Shown in pieces: positions 42,020 to 49,482 of a DNA stretch of 64,000 nt. Position numbers and translations under genes: made by a program. The notes below the pieces were generated by a model. It saw nothing but the letters and a program-made list of their open reading frames with translations. It was not told where the DNA came from and searched no databases. The first letter of the stretch is position 1. Each line of letters starts with the position of its first letter. Origin of the DNA: Longimicrobium sp. (GTDB taxonomy: Bacteria; Gemmatimonadota; Gemmatimonadetes; Longimicrobiales; Longimicrobiaceae); contig DASUYB010000094.1 in NCBI GenBank assembly GCA_036377595.1, positions 62,001-126,000 of the forward strand, in the 5' to 3' direction.

Positions 42020-42095
42020 TCTCACACGGAGGGAACGGAGGAAACGGAGGACCTGCCTGTCATTCCTCCGTTTCCTCCGTTCCCTCCGTGTGAGA
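42020..42095. repeat. Long perfect hairpin repeat, CTCACACGGAG type
   Basis: A 32-bp perfect inverted repeat: 42020-42051 and 42064-42095 with a 12-nt loop. The left arm begins TCTCACACGGAGGGAACGG and is a tandem of GGAACGGA/AAACGGAGG words. It lies between the divergent cysteine-synthase-family and lipoprotein genes. The rest of 41911-42274 holds no recognised gene and must carry both promoters. Confidence 0.9.
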
Positions 42096-42274
42096 CATTC
42101 TTTTCCTCGATCGCTACGACAACGGGATAGGAGATCACGGACCCAATCTCCACGATGAGCGGTAGACAGACGCCTCGCGACTCGATCGATTCGAATTGCT
42201 GGCGCGGGCGCGCGGCGGTACACTCATGGCCCGCCGCGCGCGGCGCCGGAATCCCGCAATCCGCTGAGACCTGA

Positions 42275-42694
42275 ATGAACCGCAAGGCCCTCACAACCGC
42301 CTTCGCCGCCGTGGCCGCGCTCCTGGCGATGGCCTGCAAGGACGCGCTGGACATCGGCAGCTTCTCGGTGACGGGGACATGGGCCGGCACGGCGAAAAAG
42401 CAGGTGTCGGGCACCGACAGCGCCACCTACACCTTCCGCATGGAGCTGGAGCAGGACCAGCGCTCCATCGACGGCACCGCGGTGGTGAAGGCGGGCACCG
42501 ACTCGGTGATCGCCGACGTGGACGGCGTGTGGAACTATCCGCGGGTGTCGCTGCAATTCAAGGCGCCGGAGTTCGCCACGCTGCAGTTCAACTCGACGTT
42601 CACGCCCGAAGCCAATCGCGACACGCTTGCAGGCCCGCTGGTGGGCTCCGGCCTCGACGGCGTCACCCTGAAGCTCGTCCGGCAGACGCAGTAG
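42275..42694 (+). CDS. Predicted lipoprotein (139 aa)
   Basis: The signal 'ALTTAFAAVAALLAMAC' ends in a lipobox with Cys at residue 21. The mature part is beta-rich ('SFSVTGTWAGTAKKQVSG', 'YTFRMELEQDQRSIDG') and looks like a small extracellular beta-sandwich. No family is recognised. It is followed by a 150-nt spacer and a larger lipoprotein enzyme. Confidence 0.65.
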   Translation: MNRKALTTAFAAVAALLAMACKDALDIGSFSVTGTWAGTAKKQVSGTDSATYTFRMELEQDQRSIDGTAVVKAGTDSVIADVDGVWNYPRVSLQFKAPEFATLQFNSTFTPEANRDTLAGPLVGSGLDGVTLKLVRQTQ

Positions 42695-42716
42695 GACGGC
42701 TGCAGCAAGATGCAGT

Positions 42717-42750
42717 TCCCCCTCCTCCAGTCGGTTTGGGAGGACGGGGT
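42717..42750. repeat. Short hairpin with AGTCGGTT loop
   Basis: TCCTCC (42723-42728) pairs with GGGAGGA (42738-42744) around AGTCGGTTT, with weaker flanking CCCC/GGGG. This is the reverse orientation of the hairpin at 4493-4522, whose loop is AAAACCGACT, so both are copies of one short element. Confidence 0.5.
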
Positions 42751-42843
42751 GGCGAGCGCGGCGAGCCGCGGGGAGGGGGCCGGGATGCCGGCCGCGAACG
42801 CTTGTTGCAGTCGCAGCCCATCACCCCTGACCATCTCACGGTG

Positions 42844-44184
42844 ATGACGATGACCCGAACAGCAGCCCTTCCGCTCGCGCTGGCGCTCCTGGCAGCCTGC
42901 GGCGACCGCCCCGCCGTCCGCGAGGCCACCGCAAATCCCCCGTCTCAGCCCCCCGCCGCGGCGAACGAGATCGCGGCGAAGCCCGCGTCGTCCCCCGGCG
43001 CCGCCGCGCAGGCGCAGTGCGCGCCGGACAACGGCGGGCTGACGCTGCCACGGGGCTTCTGCGCCGCCGTGTTCGCCGACGTGGAGGGCGGCCCCCGCCA
43101 CATCGCCGTCGCCCCCAACAGCGACGTGTACGTGGCGCTCGGCGGACGCAGCAGCGGGGGCGGCGTGCTGGCGCTCCGCGACGCCAACGGCGACGGCCGC
43201 GCCGACCAGCAGGAACGCTTCGGCGCCGACGGGGGCACCGGCGTGGCGGTGAGCGGCGGCTGGCTCTACTTCGCGCCGAACGACCGCGTGGTGCGCTGGC
43301 GCCTGGCGCCCGGCCGGCTGGCGCCCGCGGGCGAGCCGCAGACGCTCGTCTCCGGGCTGCCGGTCGGCGGGCACACGGCCAAGAACGTGGCGCTCGACGG
43401 GCGCGGCGGGCTGTTCGTGAACCTCGGCTCGCTCACCAACGCCTGCCAGCAGGCCGACCGCGAGCGCGGCTCGCCGGGGAAGGACCCGTGCCTGGAGACC
43501 GATTCGCGCGCCGGGATCTGGCGCTTCGATGCCAACCGCCCCAACCAGCGCCAGGGCGACGGCGTGCACTGGGCGCGCGGCATCCGCAACGCCATGGGGC
43601 TGGCCTTCGCGCCGGGCGGCCAGCTGTACGCCACGCAGCACGGCCGCGACCAGCTGCACGACAACTGGCCCGCGCTGTACGACGACCGGAAGAGCGCCGA
43701 GAACCCCGCCGAGGAGTTCTTCTCCGTCAACCGCGGCGACGACTTCGGCTGGCCGTACTGCTTCTACGACGTCGACCAGCGCAAGCTCGTCCTCGCGCCG
43801 GAATACGGCGGGCGCGGCACAGAGGTGGGCCGCTGCGCGCGGGCCAAGGCGCCGCTGGTGGCGTTCCCCGGCCACTGGGCGCCGGAGTCGCTGGTGTTCT
43901 ACACGGGCACGCAGTTCCCCGCGCGTTACCGCGGCGGCGCGTTCGTCGCGTTCCACGGCTCGTGGAACCGCGCGCCGCTCCCGCAGGCGGGCTACCGCGT
44001 GGCCTTCGTCCCCATGAGCGGCGGCCGTGCGGGCGCGTACGAGACCTTCGCCGACGCCACGCCCGCCGGCGGCGCCCGTCCCGCGCACCGGCCGATGGGG
44101 CTCGCCGTCGCCCCCGACGGCTCGCTTTACGTCACCGACGACACGGGCGGGCGGATCTGGCGCATCTTCTACCGCGGCCGGTAA
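42844..44184 (+). CDS. Periplasmic PQQ-dependent sugar/sorbosone dehydrogenase-like lipoprotein
   Basis: A 446-residue secreted protein with a lipoprotein signal ('ALALLAACGD', Cys at about 19), a Pro/Ala linker and a six-bladed propeller related to soluble glucose and L-sorbosone dehydrogenases. Landmarks are 'VALGGRSSGGGVLALRDANGDGRAD' segments, 'HWARGIRNAMGLAFAPGGQLY' (about 238-258), 'NRGDDFGWPYCFYD' and 'PMGLAVAPDGSLYVTDD' near the end. Family members oxidise sugars or aldehydes using PQQ; PQQ use is not proven here. The start is ambiguous between ATG 42844 and ATG 42850. Confidence 0.82.
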   Translation: MTMTRTAALPLALALLAACGDRPAVREATANPPSQPPAAANEIAAKPASSPGAAAQAQCAPDNGGLTLPRGFCAAVFADVEGGPRHIAVAPNSDVYVALGGRSSGGGVLALRDANGDGRADQQERFGADGGTGVAVSGGWLYFAPNDRVVRWRLAPGRLAPAGEPQTLVSGLPVGGHTAKNVALDGRGGLFVNLGSLTNACQQADRERGSPGKDPCLETDSRAGIWRFDANRPNQRQGDGVHWARGIRNAMGLAFAPGGQLYATQHGRDQLHDNWPALYDDRKSAENPAEEFFSVNRGDDFGWPYCFYDVDQRKLVLAPEYGGRGTEVGRCARAKAPLVAFPGHWAPESLVFYTGTQFPARYRGGAFVAFHGSWNRAPLPQAGYRVAFVPMSGGRAGAYETFADATPAGGARPAHRPMGLAVAPDGSLYVTDDTGGRIWRIFYRGR

Positions 44185-44191
44185 GGGGGTG

Positions 44192-44596
44192 ATGGAGATC
44201 GTGCAGCTGCGCACCACGCGCCGGTGCGAGATGCTCGACGTCACCACGCAGCTCCAGGCGGTGGTCGGGCGCTCGGGCGTGCGCGAAGGCGTGGTGGTCG
44301 CGCAGTCGCTGCACACCACGGCAGGGCTCACCATCAACGAGAACGCCGACCCCGACGTGCGGCACGACCTCCTCTCCAAGCTCCAGCAGCTCGTCCCCCA
44401 CGACGAGGTCTTCTACCGCCACGGCGAGGGAAACAGCGACAGCCACCTGAAGACCAGCTTCTTCGGGCCGTCGGTGACGGTGATCGTGAGCGGGGGGAGG
44501 CTGCTGCTGGGGCGGTGGCAGGGGGTGTACTTCTGCGAGTTCGACGGCCCGCGCGAGCGCGAGGTGGCCGTGCAGGTCGTCGGCGCGGCGGGGTGA
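44192..44596 (+). CDS. YjbQ family protein (UPF0047)
   Basis: A 134-residue protein that matches the single-domain YjbQ family: 'TTRRCEMLDVTTQLQAVV', 'GLTINENADPDVRHDLL' (about 53-69), 'YRHGEGNSDSHLKTSFFG' (about 85-102) with the conserved His/Glu metal-site residues, and a C-terminal 'GVYFCEFDGPRERE'. Some members have weak thiamine-phosphate synthase activity; the physiological role is unknown. It starts 8 nt after the dehydrogenase stop and 2 nt before the next gene, so all three form an operon. Confidence 0.88.
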   Translation: MEIVQLRTTRRCEMLDVTTQLQAVVGRSGVREGVVVAQSLHTTAGLTINENADPDVRHDLLSKLQQLVPHDEVFYRHGEGNSDSHLKTSFFGPSVTVIVSGGRLLLGRWQGVYFCEFDGPREREVAVQVVGAAG

Positions 44597-44598
44597 CG

Positions 44599-45561
44599 AT
44601 GGCGCCGCGGCTGGAGCAGATCGGCTCGATGCTGCGCCTGGTGGCGCGCGGCGTGGTCTCGCGACGGGGCGCGGAGCCGCTCCCCGAGGTGCCGCGCCGC
44701 AAGCCGGCCATCGAGCGCGTGCACCGCGGCGTGGACGCGCGCCTGCACGAGCGCTATCTCCGCGCCACCGCAGGCGAGGGAATCGCGAAGCTGCGGGGCC
44801 CCCTCTCCGTTCTCTCCCCCGTCTTCCCGGTGACGTGGGAGACGGCGCAGGCGCTGGAGCTGCTGGCCGGGCTGGACCGCCCCCTTCCCGCCGGCGGTGT
44901 GCTGCACGTGGAGGGCGAGCTGGTGAGCCTGCGCCCGATCGCGCCGGACGAGCAGCTGCGCTGCCGGGTGGAGCTGGAGCGCGCCGAGCGGGTGCGGAAG
45001 GGGATCCGGCTGACGCTGTCGGCGCGCAACTGGACCGCCACCGGCCAGCTGTGTACGCAGAGCACGACGGTCTTCCTGGCCCGCACCCGCGCGCCGCAGG
45101 AGGCGCCGCACGCCGAGCCGCGCGCCACCCCGCGCGACGAGGGCGACCCGCGCGGCGAGCCGCCGGAGCGCTGGGACGAGGTCGCGCGCTGGCGCCTGCG
45201 CGGCGACGCGGGCCGTCGCTACGCCGCCGTCTCGGGCGACTGGAACCCCATCCACCTGTGGGGCTGGACGGCGCGCCCGTTCGGCTTCCGCCGCCCCATC
45301 CTGCACGGCTTCTGCACCGAGGCGATGGTGGCGCACGCGCTGATCGAGCACCGCCTGGGCGGCGACCCGGCCGCGCTGCGCCGGCTGCGCATCGCCTTCC
45401 GCGCGCCGCTTCCCCTCCCCGCCGCCGCGCGCCTGCTGGTGGGCGACGGCATCGGCGTGCGCTGGTTCCGTGTCACCGACGACGCGGGCGAGAAGGTGTT
45501 CGCCGAGGGCACCTGGGCCGGCGGCACGAATCCCCCGCGGCGCCTCGCGCTGGTCAAATAA
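44599..45561 (+). CDS. MaoC-like hotdog-fold dehydratase-type protein
   Basis: A 320-residue protein with two hotdog-like halves. The C-terminal half contains the MaoC hydratase signature, 'YAAVSGDWNPIHLWGWTARPFGFRRPILHGFC' in pieces: D-W-N-P-I-H (about residue 218) with the catalytic Asp and His, and 'PILHGFCTEAMVAHAL'. MaoC proteins hydrate enoyl-CoA or act in polyketide and fatty-acid metabolism. The fusion with a degenerate N-terminal hotdog is common in actinobacterial and related proteins. It begins 2 nt after the yjbQ stop. Confidence 0.82.
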   Translation: MAPRLEQIGSMLRLVARGVVSRRGAEPLPEVPRRKPAIERVHRGVDARLHERYLRATAGEGIAKLRGPLSVLSPVFPVTWETAQALELLAGLDRPLPAGGVLHVEGELVSLRPIAPDEQLRCRVELERAERVRKGIRLTLSARNWTATGQLCTQSTTVFLARTRAPQEAPHAEPRATPRDEGDPRGEPPERWDEVARWRLRGDAGRRYAAVSGDWNPIHLWGWTARPFGFRRPILHGFCTEAMVAHALIEHRLGGDPAALRRLRIAFRAPLPLPAAARLLVGDGIGVRWFRVTDDAGEKVFAEGTWAGGTNPPRRLALVK

Positions 45562-45575
45562 AGAAAGAAAAGAGG

Positions 45576-45631
45576 GCTCACGCAGAGTCAGCAGAGGAAT
45601 CAGCTGTTGACTCTGCTAACTCTGCGTGAGC
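45576..45631. repeat. Long hairpin repeat, CTCACGCAGAG type
   Basis: A 21-bp stem with one mismatch: GCTCACGCAGAGTCAGCAGAG (45576-45596) written in two halves GCTCACGCAGAG and TCAGCAGAG, and its complement (45611-45631). It lies at the 3' ends of the convergent MaoC-like and ImmA genes. The stem is nearly the same sequence as in the hairpin at 53140-53213. Confidence 0.85.
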
Positions 45632-45665
45632 CATTTCTTTATGGCGATCGAGAAAGTGCGTGAGG

Positions 45666-46211
45666 TCAGACCCCGTGCTCGCGATAGAGCCGCAGGCGCA
45701 GCTCCGCGCGGTCGCCGAAGCGCTGCGCGGGCCAGTTCTCGGCGTACTGGGCCACCGCCAGCGCGATCTGGCGCTTCACCTCGCGCCAGGGGGTGCGGCC
45801 GCGGCGCACCTCGGCGATCCACCACCCGGGGACCAGGTCGGCCAGCGCGAACAGGTCGGCCCCGCGCTCGGCGGGCGACATGTATCCCTCGTCGGCCAGG
45901 AACACCGGCCCGTCCACGTCGCCGGCCAGCACGTGCCCCAGCTCGTGGCGCAGCGCGAAGAGGCGGTCCGTCTCCTCGGCCGAGCGGTTGATGAGGATGG
46001 GGTACACGCCCGCGCACTGCGGCAGCACCATGGCCACCGTGTCGGACTGGAAGGGAAACACCTCCACGTGGCACCCCGCGGCGCCCAGGAGGTCGCTCAC
46101 CTGGTCGGTGCGCGCGGGCGACAGCGACCCCGCGTAGCTCCCCACCGTGTCGCGCGCGCGCTCCACCAGCCGCCGCGCCGCCGCCAGCACCTCGTCGTCA
46201 CAGCTCGCCAT
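45666..46211 (-). CDS. ImmA/IrrE-family metallo-endopeptidase
   Basis: A 181-residue cytoplasmic zinc protease. The catalytic motif is 'ALRHELGHVLAGD' (H-E-x-x-H, about residue 90), preceded by 'YPILINRSAEETDRLF' and followed by 'AERGADLFALADLVP' with a third ligand Glu. ImmA proteins cleave a partner XRE repressor to relieve repression, in mobile elements and stress loci. The gene overlaps the XRE gene by 14 nt, the expected arrangement for such a pair. Confidence 0.88.
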   Translation of the reverse strand: MASCDDEVLAAARRLVERARDTVGSYAGSLSPARTDQVSDLLGAAGCHVEVFPFQSDTVAMVLPQCAGVYPILINRSAEETDRLFALRHELGHVLAGDVDGPVFLADEGYMSPAERGADLFALADLVPGWWIAEVRRGRTPWREVKRQIALAVAQYAENWPAQRFGDRAELRLRLYREHGV

Positions 46212-46638
46212 TGTCCACCCGCTCCTTCAGCGTGTACCACCAGTCGGGAAGCCGCCCCCGCGCCGTCAGCATGCGCCGGAGCCCTTCCAGCGCGTCGAGC
46301 TTGCGAAACTTTTCCTGCCCCGGCGGCGCGATTCCCTCAACGAACCGCGCCACCGCGTCCAGCGACCCGAACACGTCGCCTCCCTCCGCGTCGGCGGAGC
46401 CGGCTGCCTCCGCCTCCTCGGGGCGGTGCCCCGTGCGGATCCACTCCGAGCCGCCCCCGCACGCCTCCGCGATGCGCTCGAGCGTGTAGGCGTGCGGCAC
46501 CGATCCCCCCGTCTCCCATCGCGCGATCGAGCCGGGGTGCACCCCCACCCGCGCCGCCAGCTCGTCGCGCGACAGCCCCCTTCGTTCCCGCAGCATCCGG
46601 ATGCGGTGGCCGATCGCCCTGTGGTCGTCTCGTGGCAT
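46198..46638 (-). CDS. XRE-family transcriptional regulator
   Basis: A 146-residue protein. The N-terminal helix-turn-helix (about residues 8-65) includes 'RMLRERRGLSRDELAARVGVHPGSIARWETGGSVP', here split by position: recognition helix at 'VHPGSIARWE'. The C-terminal half is acidic then helical ('FRKLDALEGLRRML') and is probably the dimerisation or ImmA-cleaved part. It is divergent from the zinc-ribbon gene at 46768, which is the likely target along with its own operon. Confidence 0.85.
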   Translation of the reverse strand: MPRDDHRAIGHRIRMLRERRGLSRDELAARVGVHPGSIARWETGGSVPHAYTLERIAEACGGGSEWIRTGHRPEEAEAAGSADAEGGDVFGSLDAVARFVEGIAPPGQEKFRKLDALEGLRRMLTARGRLPDWWYTLKERVDNGEL

Positions 46639-46668
46639 TCGCTCTCCGAAGAAAGACCGAAGAAACCG

Positions 46669-46697
46669 TTGACCGCGGGAGTCGCGGTGTTTATCTT
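46669..46697 (+). promoter_or_regulatory. Promoter of the zinc-ribbon gene, next to the XRE gene
   Basis: TTGACC (46669-46674), 17 nt, TATCTT (46692-46697). It lies in the 129-nt divergent gap between the XRE regulator and the zinc-ribbon gene and may contain the operator bound by the XRE protein. Confidence 0.55.
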
Positions 46698-46767
46698 GTG
46701 GTAAGTGTTAAGCGTCGGCGCGCACCGTGTCAAACGTTCCGTCGGCCCCGGAAACCAGGAGGTATTC

Positions 46768-47079
46768 ATGATCGCAGTGCCGGTCCTGCCGGAGTCGGGC
46801 GCTCGCCCCCGCCGCGTGGTGCGGCGCGTGGTCCGCCGCCCGGCCGCGCACGTCCCCCAGCCCGAGCCCGAACCGGAGCCCGCCGAGCCGCGCCTGCTGC
46901 GCCCGGCCGCCACCTGCCCCCGCTGCGGCGCCCGCCCCGCCATGCGCGTGACCGACGCCATGGTCGGCGCGCTGACCGGGCACCCCGGCACCGAGCGGGT
47001 GGGCACGTACCAGTGCCAGCGCCGCGGCTGCGGCGCCATCTACGACCTGACCGCCGACGCCTACCTGCTGGCCAGCTGA
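46768..47079 (+). CDS. Small zinc-ribbon protein
   Basis: A 103-residue protein: a basic, Arg/Val/Pro-rich N-terminus (with 'QPEPEPEPAEP'), then one zinc ribbon made of 'ATCPRCGARP' (C-x2-C) and 'YQCQRRGCGAIYDL' (C-x4-C). GGAGG before the ATG supports 46768. The Arg-rich N-terminus could bind nucleic acid. Ogr/Delta- or transcription-factor-like zinc ribbons have this look, but I cannot assign one. It is divergent from the XRE-ImmA pair. Confidence 0.65.
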   Translation: MIAVPVLPESGARPRRVVRRVVRRPAAHVPQPEPEPEPAEPRLLRPAATCPRCGARPAMRVTDAMVGALTGHPGTERVGTYQCQRRGCGAIYDLTADAYLLAS

Positions 47080-47118
47080 GCCGCTCCCGCGCTCACCGAA
47101 CACATTCCGAAGATAACG

Positions 47119-47152
47119 ACCGGCGGACGCCCGCGAAAGCATGTCCGCCGGT
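47119..47152 (+). terminator. Probable terminator of the zinc-ribbon gene
   Basis: A 10-bp perfect stem ACCGGCGGAC (47119-47128) / GTCCGCCGGT (47143-47152), followed by CTTCCCC, a weak T-run. Confidence 0.6.
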
Positions 47153-47300
47153 CTTCCCCGACGCGGGAATGGCGTTCATGCTCACGCCGATAAAGACGCG
47201 TAGAGAGCTTTCACCCGCAGCGGCCCGCCGTCCCATCTCCCGCGAGAGGGACGGAACCGTGCACCTGCGGCAACTTGCGGGTGGGGTGGATGCGAAAAGC

Positions 47301-47329
47301 TTGACGGCTTTCGTATCCCCACTTACTTT
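47301..47329 (+). promoter_or_regulatory. Candidate promoter of the cold-shock gene with long leader
   Basis: TTGACG (47301-47306), 17 nt, TACTTT (47324-47329). The predicted leader to the cold-shock protein start is about 230 nt and has no coding content. No gene is recognised in 47153-47564. Confidence 0.5.
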
Positions 47330-47564
47330 TTCGGCACTTCCCGCGTGACAACCGAGCTTGCACCCCGCAGGGCGGCCTCCGCGCGCAGCCTGACCCGTAT
47401 CTCCGGCCCGATCGGGATTCCGACGCACTCCCCGACAGCTCACCAGGCAATGGCCCCGCTGGCCGCCTGACCGTTTTCGCCCCGCGCGCCGGGGCGCGAG
47501 AGAATGCCCATGCGTGGGGGGCAGAATGGGTCCCACGCCGCACAGCATCATCTGGGAGCACCGC

Positions 47565-47777
47565 ATGCGCAGCACCGGCACCGTGAAGTGGTTCAACGAC
47601 GCCAAGGGGTTCGGGTTCATCACCCCCGAGGACGGCGGCAAGGACTGCTTCGTCCACTACTCGGCCATCAAGGGCAAGGGCTTCCGCACCCTGGCCGAGG
47701 GCGACCGCGTGGCCTTCGACCTGGTCGACAGCGCCAAGGGCCCGGCCGCCGAGAACGTCGAGCGCGTCGAGGCGTAA
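47565..47777 (+). CDS. Cold-shock protein, CspA family
   Basis: A 70-residue cold-shock domain. The RNP1 motif is 'KGFGFI' (about residues 14-19) and RNP2 is 'CFVHYSAI' (about 29-36), where the first position is Cys rather than the usual Val. The protein begins '[15 protein letters not shown]', so ATG 47565 is preferred to the longer frame. Such proteins bind single-stranded RNA/DNA and melt structures. The gene has a long leader and a strong terminator, and is monocistronic. Confidence 0.93.
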   Translation: MRSTGTVKWFNDAKGFGFITPEDGGKDCFVHYSAIKGKGFRTLAEGDRVAFDLVDSAKGPAAENVERVEA

Positions 47778-47798
47778 GTCGCGCGGGCTCACCACGAA

Positions 47799-47841
47799 AC
47801 GCGCCGCCCGGGCTCCCCTGCCCGGGCGGCGCGTCTTTCTT
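47799..47841 (+). terminator. Intrinsic terminator of the cold-shock gene
   Basis: A perfect 14-bp stem ACGCGCCGCCCGGG (47799-47812) / CCCGGGCGGCGCGT (47821-47834), then CTTTCTT. Confidence 0.88.
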
Positions 47842-47919
47842 CCCCTGTCGATCAGACCGGCGTGCACTCCTGAGATCCGCGATCCCCTCACATGGAGGCG
47901 CGGAGATCTCGGCGCACGG

Positions 47920-48882
47920 TCAGAACTCGCCGATGAAGCCGATCTCCGGCTTCAGCTCGTGGCCCAGCTCCCGCCGCACCGTGGCCTGGGCGAGCTCGAT
48001 CAGCTCGCGGACGTCGCGCGCCGTGGCGCCGCCGTAGTTGACGATGATGTTGGCGTGGCGATGGAAGATCCCCGCGCGGCCGCTCTCGTGCACGTGCCCC
48101 TTCAGCCCGCACTGGTCGATCAATCGCCCGGCGCCGATCCCCTCGAGCTTCTGGAAGATCGAGCCGGCGCTCGGATAGAGCCACAGGTCGGGGTGGCGGT
48201 CGTCGCGCCACTGCAGGTTCTCGCGGATGATGGCGCGCAGCTCGCGTTCGTCCGCCGGCTCCAGGCGGAAGGTGACGTCGAGCACCACGTCGCGGCGCAC
48301 GTGCAGCACGCTGAAGTCGTAGCCGAACTGGAAGTAGTCGTGCCCCACCTCGCGGATCTCCCCCACCTCCGTGAGGATCCGCGCGCTCTCCACCACCTCC
48401 TCGACGAACATGGTCCGCTCGCGCCCGGGCGGCGGCGAGAGGAAGTGCAGGTTCTGCCAGATCGCGCCGCCCACCGTGCTGGGGATGCCGACGTAGTGGT
48501 GCAGCCCCCCCAGCCCCCGGCCGACCGTGGCCTGGATCAGGTCGGGATAGGTCTTCGCGCCGGAGCCGGCGCGCACGCGCACCTCGTCTTCCCACGCGAT
48601 CCCCTCCACCTCGTTGCGGATCACCAGCCCGCGGAAGCCGCCGTCGCCGACCAGGATGTTGGCGCCCAGGCCGAGGAGGAAGAACGGGAGATCGAGCTCG
48701 CGCGCGGCCAGCACCGCGCTCGCCAGCTCGTCGGGCGTGCGGGCGCGGTACAGCAGGTCCGCCGGGCCGCCGATCCTGAACGTCGTATAGGGCGCCAGCA
48801 CCACGTCGCGCTCCAGCCGCGCGGGGTCGAGCCGCGCCGCCAGCTCGTCGATGGGAAGGTCGATCGCGTTCGCGTGGGGCAT
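47920..48882 (-). CDS. murB: UDP-N-acetylenolpyruvoylglucosamine reductase
   Basis: A 320-residue FAD enzyme reducing UDP-GlcNAc-enolpyruvate to UDP-MurNAc in peptidoglycan synthesis. FAD-binding 'TTFRIGGPADLLYRA' (about 33-47), 'LLGLGANILVGDGGFRG' (about 69-85), 'GIPSTVGGAIWQN' (about 128-140), 'SAGSIFQKLEG' with the catalytic Ser (about 235) and C-terminal 'ELKPEIGFIGEF' with the catalytic Glu. ATG 48882 is taken over a longer Arg/Gly-rich extension. No other mur genes are near. Confidence 0.93.
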   Translation of the reverse strand: MPHANAIDLPIDELAARLDPARLERDVVLAPYTTFRIGGPADLLYRARTPDELASAVLAARELDLPFFLLGLGANILVGDGGFRGLVIRNEVEGIAWEDEVRVRAGSGAKTYPDLIQATVGRGLGGLHHYVGIPSTVGGAIWQNLHFLSPPPGRERTMFVEEVVESARILTEVGEIREVGHDYFQFGYDFSVLHVRRDVVLDVTFRLEPADERELRAIIRENLQWRDDRHPDLWLYPSAGSIFQKLEGIGAGRLIDQCGLKGHVHESGRAGIFHRHANIIVNYGGATARDVRELIELAQATVRRELGHELKPEIGFIGEF

Positions 48883-49056
48883 CGAGGCCGCTCTTCGGGG
48901 ATTCGGGACGGGGGACGGACAGCCGCCCCACTCTACGCCGCGCGGGCCGGTTCGCAAGCCCGGTGCCTCGCGCGGACGCGAGACGCCTTGCGCGCGCGTG
49001 CGAGCGTCGTCAACGTTACGGCACCCGCGGTCCACCCCTCGCCCCGCCCCTATCCC

Positions 49057-49392
49057 GTGAACACCGTCGCCGCTGAACACCCCTCGCGCACCGCGCCCGC
49101 GCTGTGGATGCTCCTCACGCAGGTCCTGGCGCTCGCCTCGCTGGCCGCCTGGGCCGTCGTGGCCGGCTTCTCCTTCGTCGCATCCGGCCCCGCGAACCCG
49201 GAGATCCTGCTCCCCGGGCCGCTCCTCTGGGCGCTCTGGATCTACCCCGTGGTGCCCCTGATCTGCACCGTCGCCGCCTGGCGGGCCTTCCGCCGCCGCG
49301 ACACGCGCCGCGCGGTGACGTGGACCACGGTGCAGCTGGCCGCGGTGCTGCCGCTGCTGGCGTGGGTGTGGTTCATGGCCTCGCCGGTGTGA
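49057..49392 (+). CDS. Small membrane protein, GTG start (111 aa)
   Basis: GTG 49057 starts a frame with three hydrophobic helices: 'LLTQVLALASLAAWAVVAGF', 'LLPGPLLWALWIYPVVPLI' and 'TTVQLAAVLPLLAWVWFMA'. Charged loops 'RAFRRRDTRR' lie on one side. No in-frame ATG gives a complete first helix. No family is recognised. It stands between murB (divergent) and the MFS transporter, with which it might share a transcript. Confidence 0.55.
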   Translation: MNTVAAEHPSRTAPALWMLLTQVLALASLAAWAVVAGFSFVASGPANPEILLPGPLLWALWIYPVVPLICTVAAWRAFRRRDTRRAVTWTTVQLAAVLPLLAWVWFMASPV

Positions 49393-49482
49393 TGGGCGGA
49401 GATCGCGATCAGACGGTGACGGGGCGGCCCGCGCGCGGCGCCGCCCCGTCGTTTTGTCTTCATCTCCCGATGATGACGGACG

